NCBI GenBank assembly: GCA_947573015.1
Contig: CANPDS010000023.1
Coordinates: 1-15,360, forward strand
DNA from: an uncultured Muribaculum sp.
GTDB taxonomy: Bacteria; Bacteroidota; Bacteroidia; Bacteroidales; Muribaculaceae
Length of the DNA stretch: 15,360 nt
Direction: 5' to 3'
Position 1 is the stretch's first letter, and every line of letters starts with the position of its first letter. Positions 7,372-14,213 of the stretch are shown piece by piece. The position numbers and the translations under genes are program-made. The notes beneath the pieces were generated by a model, which was not told the origin of the DNA, did not search any database, and was given only the letters and a program-made list of their open reading frames with translations.

Positions 7372-8490
7372 CTACATGTCGTAAGTGATTTCCATATACA
7401 TTATACGCATGCTGTATGTGCCCGATGATGATTCGTATCCAAAATACACGTCGTCGAGAGAAGCATTGCCTGTCCATGTGGCAGTCATTGCCTTGGAATC
7501 CCTGACACACTCGCCCTCAGACACCGACATAATACCTACATAATTGCCGGTGGTGCAATGGAACACGATCTTGGTCAAAGTCACTCCATCCTTTGGAATA
7601 AAAGCGAGAGTGCTATTTTTGCCCCACTGAAGATGAGGCTTTGAACCGGCCGGATTGATATATGTGATCGCCGCCGAAGGATCATTTTTAGTGAATACAA
7701 ATGAGCATGCATTGCCCACATCAAATATCTGGTCGTTGACACTTGTCGATGTGCTTCCATCCTTATATTCCACTACGTTCTCAATATCGCCGGTGTAAAC
7801 ATATCCGGCAAATGTGACCACGATCTCATTGCCGGCATTCGACATGGAATTCTGCGCAAACTCCACTGATTCATCCGGTAAATCTGTGGGATGGAATGTG
7901 ATGTAGCCTGTACGGTTTGACTCAGTGTCGTTGGCAGCGATCGTAAACACACGTGTATCAGAGTTGCTGCCCTCCGCCTCGCTGATCCATGAAGCATCGG
8001 ATACGTCGTAGGTATAATCGACAGTTGATGAAATGCTGACAGTAAGCGTGCCGCCGGAAGATGAGATATAGGATGCTGACACACCGGTAACTTCAAAGCG
8101 ATATATGTCCTGCGGAGTCTGTTCAACGGTGTACACCAGCGGTTCGGCATCGGGCGATGTGATGGTGACGGTTGCGGTGCGCGGTGTCATATCTTTTGCA
8201 ATTGGATATGGCATCACCTGAAATGTCTCCACATCGTTGACAGCCGCAGAACGAGCTACCTGGCGTACAATCCAGTCAGCATCAATCACCACATCATAGT
8301 CAAGATTGGAATTGACAAGAATCTGGAGTGTGCCACCCTCACCGTCAAACTTATTTCCGGTAGAGGCCACGATGTCGAGCACCGGATCATCGTTGATGAC
8401 GATTACGTTGTCGTCATCGTCGTCACATGATGTGAATCCCACGGCAGCCATTGCCGCCATAAGCATGCATATATATTTATGGTATTTCAT
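7372..8490 (-). CDS. Surface lipoprotein with two BACON domains
   Basis: This 372-residue protein begins with a lipoprotein signal peptide ending GFTSC (Cys22). Five Asp residues follow the Cys at once, the acidic pattern of the Bacteroidota lipoprotein export signal, so it is probably displayed on the cell surface. Two BACON-like beta-sandwich repeats follow, at about 49-126 (GGTLQILVNSN, DADWI, VEQTPQ) and about 136-215 (GGTLTVSISST, DASWIS, VEFAQNS). The C-terminal region (about 220-372) is rich in beta strands, Ser, Thr and aromatic residues; I do not recognise it. BACON domains are linked to carbohydrate or mucin binding, but no catalytic site is visible, so a binding role is inferred. 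It is the second gene of an operon, 32 bp after the DUF4886 lipoprotein gene, and ends at a strong terminator. Confidence 0.82.
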   Translation of the reverse strand: MKYHKYICMLMAAMAAVGFTSCDDDDDNVIVINDDPVLDIVASTGNKFDGEGGTLQILVNSNLDYDVVIDADWIVRQVARSAAVNDVETFQVMPYPIAKDMTPRTATVTITSPDAEPLVYTVEQTPQDIYRFEVTGVSASYISSSGGTLTVSISSTVDYTYDVSDASWISEAEGSNSDTRVFTIAANDTESNRTGYITFHPTDLPDESVEFAQNSMSNAGNEIVVTFAGYVYTGDIENVVEYKDGSTSTSVNDQIFDVGNACSFVFTKNDPSAAITYINPAGSKPHLQWGKNSTLAFIPKDGVTLTKIVFHCTTGNYVGIMSVSEGECVRDSKAMTATWTGNASLDDVYFGYESSSGTYSMRIMYMEITYDM

Positions 8491-8522
8491 TTTGTTGTCA
8501 GTATTAATATGGTACGGTAGAA

Positions 8523-10481
8523 TTAGCGGGCGATGTAATAATCGGCTTCATGGCCAAGCACTGTGCGCTCAGCGACATCACGCAGACGGGCAGCCACAGT
8601 AGGATCACATCCGCCATTGGATACATTTGCATCAAAACGCTCTCCGAATATCGTGAGATAGTTGACGCATGATTTCAAGTATGCACCGTTGCGGCTCGGA
8701 TGCTTGCTGTCACTATACCACAGATCGGTAATGCCCTCGGCATATGCAGTGTTGAATGCCACACCGATAGGCGATACCCAATCGACATTGGGATCAGCGC
8801 CAGCCACAGACAATGTGCCTTGCAGAAGTTTATTCTCAAAATTATCGGCAGATCCGTAACCAAACCATGTTTTGTTGGGGAAAGGCCATGTGTTTTCCAG
8901 AATGATCTTTGCATTGGGAGATCCTGCGCGGAACATTGAGGTCAGCGTCTTGCAATCATTCAGAACCGACTCTGTAGGTGCATCGGCATAGGTGGAATAT
9001 GTGGTTGACTGCTCCTGCAATACCACATAGTCATAGTCTGTGTCGTTGATCACCACAAGCGAGCGTTCAAGCTTGATATGGTTGCTGAAAAGCTGCGATC
9101 CCTTTGCATGGATGCGGATATCAAGTTCATGACCTTGCGAGCGTGCTATCTCCTTAAGCAGGAATGAGGTGGCGCAATACTGTGTGAACGAGTTTCCAAG
9201 AATACCAACTTTCTTCACATCGCGCAGTGCAATTCCGGGATATGCAGCCACCGAACAGTAATGCGACGGCAGGAATATCTCAGCGGTGTTGTTGGCCGAC
9301 AGTGTGCCATCGGAGCCGTTGCGTGTGCCTACAACGCGGCAACGCACTCTCACCATACCATCCTCAACAGGATTTGACAACACAAAACTCTGTGTAAAGT
9401 ATGCATACTGATATGAACTGAAATATTTAGTATAGAACGAATACTTCTCACCATCTTCGTTGGTGGTAAGATCGCTTTCCTTAGGCGCACGCCATTCACC
9501 ACCATCCAATATCTCGCAAATCCAATATTTCGGAGCCGCATTATTGGCTGAAGATATGCTCAGCATGAAATCGACACCAGTGCCTGCTGCAAGATTTGCC
9601 GAGGGAATGGAAAATAGAAGGTAATCATCTGTATAAAGGCCGGCAACCGCCACAGAACTTTTGGCAACAGCATGTTTGAGCTGCTTGTTGTGCACACCGA
9701 CAGCTGTGATATAAGCCTGACGGCTCCCATCCTCCATATGGCCGAGCGAGGTATATTTCGTGAGCCACTGTCCATTGTTGGCATCCTCTGTATCATAATT
9801 CCAGCGCACCGGGAATGCATTCACAGCATCGACCGGCTGCTGGTTGACCACAAGACGTGTGACAGTACCAGTTTCCTGACCGGTAAATGCGACTACAGCG
9901 CTACGGGGTGACGCATTCGGCCCTACAGGAGCTATGTCGAATGTCACGGTAGAGCCTTTTTCGATGGTACCGTCAGCAAGTCCGGCAAACTGTAACCATG
10001 AAGCGTCGGTAGTATCAATAGTCATGTTCTCGTAGGCGTATGCACTTACGTTGTGATATACGAAATCGTCGGCAGCAAAATTTATTTCTCTTTCAGAAAG
10101 CTCGCAGCTACGCTCCTCCGGACCCTGATTTACAGTAATTGTCAGATGTCTGGTACGTGTATATACGCATATCTCTTCCGAACGGTCGCTTAGTTCTTGG
10201 TTAGGAGCAACAGTAATTGTCAACTGATTGGCTGTATCGTCCTCTCCGGGAGTAAGGGTAAGCCAATCGTTTGTGGCTACCATAGTGCTCCATTCGTGAG
10301 TGTCGCCAGTTATATCAAGATTTACAGTATATGTACCTCCCTCGAAGGGTGCATCAATCCTGGTAACATCAGCGGTTATATCACTCAAATCATCGACTAC
10401 CTCCACCGGAGGATTATCGGAGGCACATCCGGAAGTCATTCCGACATACAGCAATGCAGTAAATAGAAATGCGCGGTTCAT
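8523..10481 (-). CDS. Lipoprotein: BACON repeats plus SGNH-like (DUF4886) domain
   Basis: This 652-residue protein has a lipoprotein-type signal peptide ending TSGC (Cys19), though the -3 residue is Thr rather than Leu. Two BACON-like domains follow, at about 48-118 (GGTYTVNLD, NDWLTLTP, ITVNQGP) and about 130-216 (ASWLQF, LVVNQQP). A middle beta-rich module (about 222-415) may be a jelly roll. The C-terminal domain (about 423-615) fits DUF4886, an SGNH/GDSL-hydrolase relative. KKVGILGNSFT holds the likely nucleophile Ser431, VVLQEQS is the second block, and DSKHPSRNGAYL gives the Asp591-xx-His594 pair. Known SGNH enzymes remove acyl groups from glycans or lipids, so a surface glycan esterase is a reasonable inference; the substrate is unknown. 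It is the first gene of a two-gene unit with the smaller BACON lipoprotein, which may supply extra binding capacity. Confidence 0.83.
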   Translation of the reverse strand: MNRAFLFTALLYVGMTSGCASDNPPVEVVDDLSDITADVTRIDAPFEGGTYTVNLDITGDTHEWSTMVATNDWLTLTPGEDDTANQLTITVAPNQELSDRSEEICVYTRTRHLTITVNQGPEERSCELSEREINFAADDFVYHNVSAYAYENMTIDTTDASWLQFAGLADGTIEKGSTVTFDIAPVGPNASPRSAVVAFTGQETGTVTRLVVNQQPVDAVNAFPVRWNYDTEDANNGQWLTKYTSLGHMEDGSRQAYITAVGVHNKQLKHAVAKSSVAVAGLYTDDYLLFSIPSANLAAGTGVDFMLSISSANNAAPKYWICEILDGGEWRAPKESDLTTNEDGEKYSFYTKYFSSYQYAYFTQSFVLSNPVEDGMVRVRCRVVGTRNGSDGTLSANNTAEIFLPSHYCSVAAYPGIALRDVKKVGILGNSFTQYCATSFLLKEIARSQGHELDIRIHAKGSQLFSNHIKLERSLVVINDTDYDYVVLQEQSTTYSTYADAPTESVLNDCKTLTSMFRAGSPNAKIILENTWPFPNKTWFGYGSADNFENKLLQGTLSVAGADPNVDWVSPIGVAFNTAYAEGITDLWYSDSKHPSRNGAYLKSCVNYLTIFGERFDANVSNGGCDPTVAARLRDVAERTVLGHEADYYIAR

Positions 10482-10785
10482 TGGTTTTGATTTTGGTAAA
10501 AAGTAATTGAGGTTAAAAGTATTTGGATTGGTTAAATCATATGTGATAGATCAATTCATCCATATAAAAGGACAATACACTTTTTAACCAAGCTAAACAT
10601 AGCGCACTGTGTTTTATACTTTTTTAACAAGAGAAAAAAAAGGAGATGTGGCGATCATATCATTACGCCGTACTGTTAACTTTCTTTTTCAGACACGCTC
10701 TAAACCTTGACGCTGCATAGGCGTTTGACTATCAAAAGCTATTTTAAGCCTGTTTTTAAGTAAAACTTCTCAAAAAGGAATAATT
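10482..10785. other. Divergent intergenic region
   Basis: These 304 nt separate the minus-strand BACON operon from the plus-strand thioredoxin gene and must hold both promoters. No exact TAnnTTTG box is present in either direction. The closest for the minus strand is TATGTTTA (10601-10594), with one mismatch. The region is AT-rich, with several T and A runs, and has a loose inverted repeat, TAAACA...TGTTTTA, at about 10594-10616. No ORF or RNA gene was recognised. Confidence 0.5.
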
Positions 10786-11082
10786 ATGACTTATGATCAG
10801 ATGACACGCAGCTCCGAGAACGTATTGGTCGAATTCTACGCCACATGGTGCCCCCATTGCCGCGATATGGCGCCAGTGGTTGAGCAAATAGGCGAAATGC
10901 TCGAAGGGAAGGTAAAGATCGTTCAACTCGACATAGACCAGAACAGTGAGGCAGCCACAGCCGAGGATGTGACGGGTACACCTACATTCATGCTATACAA
11001 AGGTGGCACGCAGGTCTGGCGCCAATCGGGCGAGATGTCGGGAGATGTGCTGCTCAACAAGATCATGTCACACATCAATTAG
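10786..11082 (+). CDS. Thioredoxin-fold protein with CPHC active site
   Basis: This 98-residue protein is a single thioredoxin domain. The active site is ATWCPHCRDMAP (WCPHC at 21-25), and the cis-proline is in TGTPTF (Pro66). The length is that of a minimal thioredoxin. The dipeptide between the cysteines is Pro-His, as in DsbA, instead of the Gly-Pro of ordinary thioredoxin, which usually makes the protein a better oxidant. The start is well placed: AAAAAGGAA lies 7 nt upstream, an unusually good purine-rich site for this phylum. The frame further upstream contains no other start before a stop at 10726. There is therefore no signal peptide, and the protein should be cytoplasmic. The VKOR-family gene follows after 24 nt, which suggests a redox partnership. 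It could instead be an ordinary cytoplasmic thioredoxin paralogue. Confidence 0.88.
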   Translation: MTYDQMTRSSENVLVEFYATWCPHCRDMAPVVEQIGEMLEGKVKIVQLDIDQNSEAATAEDVTGTPTFMLYKGGTQVWRQSGEMSGDVLLNKIMSHIN

Positions 11083-11106
11083 ACAGCGGAACGACGACAT
11101 ACAACT

Positions 11107-12126
11107 ATGGCAGCACCAGATTACACAATCCTATCCGACTTTCTTACCATTCTCGGAGTAAGGCATACCGACAGCTACACCAACCGCAGTTTCCGCTCGA
11201 TGCCCTTCCCTACGATGTTCGGCCTCAAAAAACTGTTGGCAACGTATGGCGTAGAGAGCGTGGGCCTCAAACTCGCCGACAGCGATATGATTGACCGTCT
11301 GCCTACACCTTTTATAGCCCAGACATCACGCGGCATGGTGATCGTAACCGCAGTAGATGCCGACACTGTAATGTATGTGACTCAGTCGGTAGAAGAGACG
11401 GCAACCAAAGGGCGGTTTTCGGCAGCCATGACCGGCAATGTGTTTGTAGCATTCGCCGATGACAACGCCTGCGAACCAGACTATGCTGTGCATCGCTTCA
11501 CCGAGATCGCCAACATTGCAAAAAAATGGGTGCTCGCCGCGCTGGCAGTTGCCCTGCTTGGCTATGCCATAGTGAGCAATGGGATATATCGTCATATATC
11601 GACTGTATTGCTGACGATAATTGACATCGCAGGTGTGTATATCTCCACGCTTCTGGTGATGAAGTCGGCCCATATCAAGAGCCGTCATGCCGACGCTGTG
11701 TGTTCGGTGGTACAGGCCGGTGGCTGCGATGATATTCTTGCCACACCGGCATCGAAGTTTTTTGGCATATTCGGCTGGAGCGAGGTTGGTCTCGCCTACT
11801 TCGGAGTGTCGCTTGGGTGTCTGCTCATGTTTCCTGACCATATCGACGATCTTGCCCTCTGCAACCTGATATGCCTGCCATTCTCATTCTGGAGTGTGTG
11901 GTATCAGAAATTCAAGGCCAAGAGCTGGTGTACGCTCTGTCTATGCGTGCAGTCGCTGCTGTGGCTATCATTTTTCTGCTATCTCGGAGGTAGCTGGCTC
12001 AGGCAGGCATTCCATCCGGGAACAGGCTTTTTCGTACTGGGGGCCTGTTATGTGGCAGTTATGCTCGCCATCAATGCCATAATGCCTCTAATTGACCGAA
12101 ACAACGACTATGTCAACTCAAGATAA
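11107..12126 (+). CDS. VKOR-family membrane protein with C39-like N-terminal domain
   Basis: This 339-residue protein has a soluble N-terminal domain (about 1-115) and a membrane part. The N-terminal domain resembles peptidase C39-like domains in layout (helix, FPTMFGLKKLLATYGVE, then LPTPFIAQTSRGMVIVTAVD). It lacks the catalytic Cys near its start, so proteolysis is unlikely. Hydrophobic segments fall at about 141-157, 167-185, 227-242, 248-263, 280-296 and 306-328. The VKOR signature is complete: the loop pair CSVVQAGGC (C199, C207) and the CxxC site WCTLC (C275, C278). VKOR homologues in bacteria oxidise DsbA-like partners at the periplasmic face of the inner membrane and pass electrons to quinone. 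It lies between a CPHC thioredoxin and a small ORF, and its last 17 nt overlap the small ORF. Confidence 0.86.
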   Translation: MAAPDYTILSDFLTILGVRHTDSYTNRSFRSMPFPTMFGLKKLLATYGVESVGLKLADSDMIDRLPTPFIAQTSRGMVIVTAVDADTVMYVTQSVEETATKGRFSAAMTGNVFVAFADDNACEPDYAVHRFTEIANIAKKWVLAALAVALLGYAIVSNGIYRHISTVLLTIIDIAGVYISTLLVMKSAHIKSRHADAVCSVVQAGGCDDILATPASKFFGIFGWSEVGLAYFGVSLGCLLMFPDHIDDLALCNLICLPFSFWSVWYQKFKAKSWCTLCLCVQSLLWLSFFCYLGGSWLRQAFHPGTGFFVLGACYVAVMLAINAIMPLIDRNNDYVNSR

Positions 12127-12271
12127 AATCAAAAAACTGCTCGCCGGTTTGCCCGGTGCCGTCGAGATGACACCTCTCGAACTCAACGACATGCGCTTTT
12201 CAGGGCGCAAGACTGTGATCACCCCGGCCGAACTGAAGCGCATCAAGAATGCATTAACCGCAAGAAAGTAA
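12110..12271 (+). CDS. Small 53-residue protein overlapping the VKOR gene
   Basis: The ATG at 12110 lies inside the last codons of the VKOR gene in another frame, and the ORF ends at TAA 12269-12271. The protein is basic (about 10 Lys/Arg), has no Cys and no signal peptide, and is predicted helical. It reads MSTQDKIKKLLAGLPGAVEM, then TPLELNDMRFSGRK, then TVITPAELKRIKNALTARK. The 17-nt overlap argues for translational coupling with the VKOR gene, and codon use resembles that of the neighbours. ELNDMRFSG loosely recalls the end of Bacteroidota RiPP leader peptides (ELNxIxGG), and a C39-like domain sits next door, but the usual GG site is absent. I do not recognise the family. It could be a small regulatory or partner protein of the redox cassette. 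Confidence 0.62.
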   Translation: MSTQDKIKKLLAGLPGAVEMTPLELNDMRFSGRKTVITPAELKRIKNALTARK

Positions 12272-12323
12272 AACATGCTCTGATCAATCAGATACAACGG
12301 TTGTAAAAAAAGTATAAAAATAT

Positions 12324-13142
12324 ATGATCATGACTACCCCGAATCATCCCGACAAGATAAAACACTTTTTCCACGTGGTATCAAACGTGCGACCTATTAT
12401 CTGGATTTCAGCCTACGTGGCTCTGACACCAATATTCGCGGTGATATATTGGCTGATGCCCGATGGCCAGTTCCGTATACCCGACGGTGCCGGCACCGAC
12501 TTCGGATCGTGGCTCTACTACAGCATTGTCACTATAACTACGCTCGGATTCGGCGACTATACGCCTGCTCACGGCATGGCTCAGGCTGTGACTGCCATAG
12601 AGGTGATGTGCGGATTGGTGATCCTCGGATTTTTCCTTAATGCCGTCGGCTCGATGAAATCGGAAATAGAGGTGGAGTCGGAACTTGAAAAGCAGCGCAT
12701 ACTGCATCATGAGTCGGAGAAATCCAAACTTGTGAAAAATGCACCGATGGTGATACACAGCCTGAACATGTTTCTTACATATGGATACGCGCTGACCACA
12801 CCTCTTGACAAACGTGAGTCATCGCCCAAGACATTCTCTCCGGATTTCAAGATAAGCGACATGGCCGACATGTTCAAACCTTCCGGGCTTGACATGGACC
12901 ATTCGTCAGAACCGGCAGTAAAACGCTTTCTCGACAGTGCATCGGCCACATCGCTCCTGCTCGACTCTCTTTCGGTGAAGATCGACCTGAGCCTATGGCC
13001 CGAGCTTGTCGACGCTTGCTTCGATTTTGTCGCCAACTATCAGATGTTCTCCACGGCCGATGATCACAAGGAATCAACGGAAAGCACCGCAACGGAAATA
13101 GCATCGGCGGTGGCTCATTGGGATATGCCACCGGGAAGATAG
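12324..13142 (+). CDS. Two-TM potassium-channel-like protein, C-terminus frameshifted
   Basis: The 272-residue product has two membrane helices (about 25-44 and 88-110). Between them are a pore helix and the selectivity filter TTLGFGDYTP (72-81), a variant of the potassium filter TVGYGD. This is the minimal pore layout of bacterial potassium channels of the inner membrane. The cytoplasmic part (about 111-272) starts with a charged, coiled-coil-like stretch (EIEVESELEKQRILHHESEK) and is otherwise unrecognised; no RCK/TrkA_N nucleotide motif is visible. The ATG at 12324 is followed by a second ATG at 12330, and neither has a ribosome-binding sequence. The frame ends at TAG 13140-13142, but a coding-like tail continues in another frame to 13246. 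It begins 52 nt after the small ORF, so it may be cotranscribed with the redox genes. Confidence 0.85.
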   Translation: MIMTTPNHPDKIKHFFHVVSNVRPIIWISAYVALTPIFAVIYWLMPDGQFRIPDGAGTDFGSWLYYSIVTITTLGFGDYTPAHGMAQAVTAIEVMCGLVILGFFLNAVGSMKSEIEVESELEKQRILHHESEKSKLVKNAPMVIHSLNMFLTYGYALTTPLDKRESSPKTFSPDFKISDMADMFKPSGLDMDHSSEPAVKRFLDSASATSLLLDSLSVKIDLSLWPELVDACFDFVANYQMFSTADDHKESTESTATEIASAVAHWDMPPGR

Positions 13143-13246
13143 GGCCTGCAGTGGAGCTTTATCATTTCGTGAAACAAAACGGAAATCTCGCTCTTAAGAT
13201 TGAGAGCGACATAACCAAGATAGTCAACGAGAACTCCACACTGTAG
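13136..13246 (+). pseudogene. Out-of-frame C-terminal tail of the channel gene
   Basis: Reading from 13136 in the -1 frame gives KIGPAVELYHFVKQNGNLAL, then KIESDITKIVNENSTL and a TAG at 13244-13246. The stretch has normal codon use and an amphipathic helical pattern. It fits directly after MPPG of the channel protein if a single A is restored in GGGAAGATAG (13133-13142). The exact site of the lesion could be anywhere in about 13064-13142, where both frames are open. The cause may be a real one-base deletion or a sequencing or assembly error. No canonical slippery heptamer for programmed -1 shifting is seen. Confidence 0.65.
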
Positions 13247-13298
13247 AATACGATGATTCAGTAGGCAACGTCAAACTAAAGCGGAATGAATGCATTTA

Positions 13299-14213
13299 CT
13301 ATTCGGTAACGCGTACGATGCGTGCATCGCGGTCAAGAAGGTACGTGCGAGGCGTGCGAGGTATGTAATAAAGATCTTCAAGGCTTACAGATCCTTCACC
13401 ACGGGCCACAATCCACCAGTCGGGCAGATCGGAGATGGTACGCGTCCAAAGTTCGGTGTCATCGTAGGGATACAAAGCCATGACAGCCATGCTGCCAGAT
13501 GTGACAGCGTCATGAATGACCTCATCCTGCTTCAAACGGTCGATCAATGTGTGGCAGTCGTGACAGTCAGGGTCGTAGATTACCACCAATGTACTATCGT
13601 GAGCTGCAGCAACGGCATGAAGTGAAGATGAATCGCCAGGACTCACAAATATAAAATCGGCTGCAATCTGTCCGGGACGGTTGCGGTTGAGATCGGCAAG
13701 CTGTGCACCGTAACGTTCGCGCATCACTTCATCGAGACTCCCACACACTGAAAGCGACTTCAGAAACAGCATGTACAGGCTCTCGCTATACATCGGTGAA
13801 TCGGTAGAGTTGAGATATGTCTCCGCTATCCATGTGAGGAGGTCGAATGCCTCGGGATCACCGGCAGCCTTGTCGAGTAACATACCGACTGCCTCGGCCC
13901 GCACGCTGTCGGAAGGTGCATGCGGCATCACATCGATAAAGTTGGCGAAATTCTGCTCCATATAGGCAGTGTCGCGGCATCCGGAAGCAGGATTTGAAAA
14001 ATCCATATTGTCCCAGAAATGCAGCAGCAGATAAGATGCACGCTCTGCCGGGCTCTTCAGCTCCACCGGCAACTCCGGAAGAGCAAGCTCACTGACAGCC
14101 ACATCGGGCAATGAAGCTCCGGAGGTTGTCCGTGACGTGCCGGCATGGGCACATGCGTAGATCAATGCCATGATACCGGCAAAGAGCGCGAGGATGAACA
14201 ACCGACTTCTCAT
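13299..14213 (-). CDS. DUF5106-like exported protein with thioredoxin-like C-terminus
   Basis: This 304-residue protein has an N-terminal signal (MRSRLFILALFAGIMALIYA). It is either cleaved at AHA-G (residues 22-25) or lipidated at Cys21; the lipobox IYAC is poor, so cleavage is slightly favoured. A helical domain (about 50-180) with YLLLHFWDNMDFSNP and a run of paired helices resembles DUF5106. The C-terminal half (about 183-304) is thioredoxin-like: a strand, VVIYDPDCHDCH with a CHDC site (C217, C220), then the cis-proline region RTPRTYLLD (Pro288). Such proteins act in the envelope as thiol-disulfide reductases or oxidases; the partner is unknown. Its ATG overlaps the ilvA stop in an ATGA (14210-14213), so the two are probably translationally coupled. 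No clear terminator follows. Confidence 0.8.
   Translation of the reverse strand: MRSRLFILALFAGIMALIYACAHAGTSRTTSGASLPDVAVSELALPELPVELKSPAERASYLLLHFWDNMDFSNPASGCRDTAYMEQNFANFIDVMPHAPSDSVRAEAVGMLLDKAAGDPEAFDLLTWIAETYLNSTDSPMYSESLYMLFLKSLSVCGSLDEVMRERYGAQLADLNRNRPGQIAADFIFVSPGDSSSLHAVAAAHDSTLVVIYDPDCHDCHTLIDRLKQDEVIHDAVTSGSMAVMALYPYDDTELWTRTISDLPDWWIVARGEGSVSLEDLYYIPRTPRTYLLDRDARIVRVTE

Noticed and set aside
4442..10481. A complete polysaccharide utilisation locus
   Set aside because: No SusC/SusD pair, sensor or ECF sigma/anti-sigma genes occur, and the GH95 gene and BACON operon have separate terminators.
12279..12312. Tiny inverted repeats between the small ORF and the channel gene as a terminator
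   Set aside because: The stems are only 4-6 bp with loops of 2-3 nt and are followed by A-runs, not T-runs, on the plus strand.
13133..13142. Programmed -1 ribosomal frameshift in the channel gene
   Set aside because: The sequence GGGAAGA is not a standard slippery heptamer and no strong downstream structure was apparent; a mutation or sequencing error is simpler.
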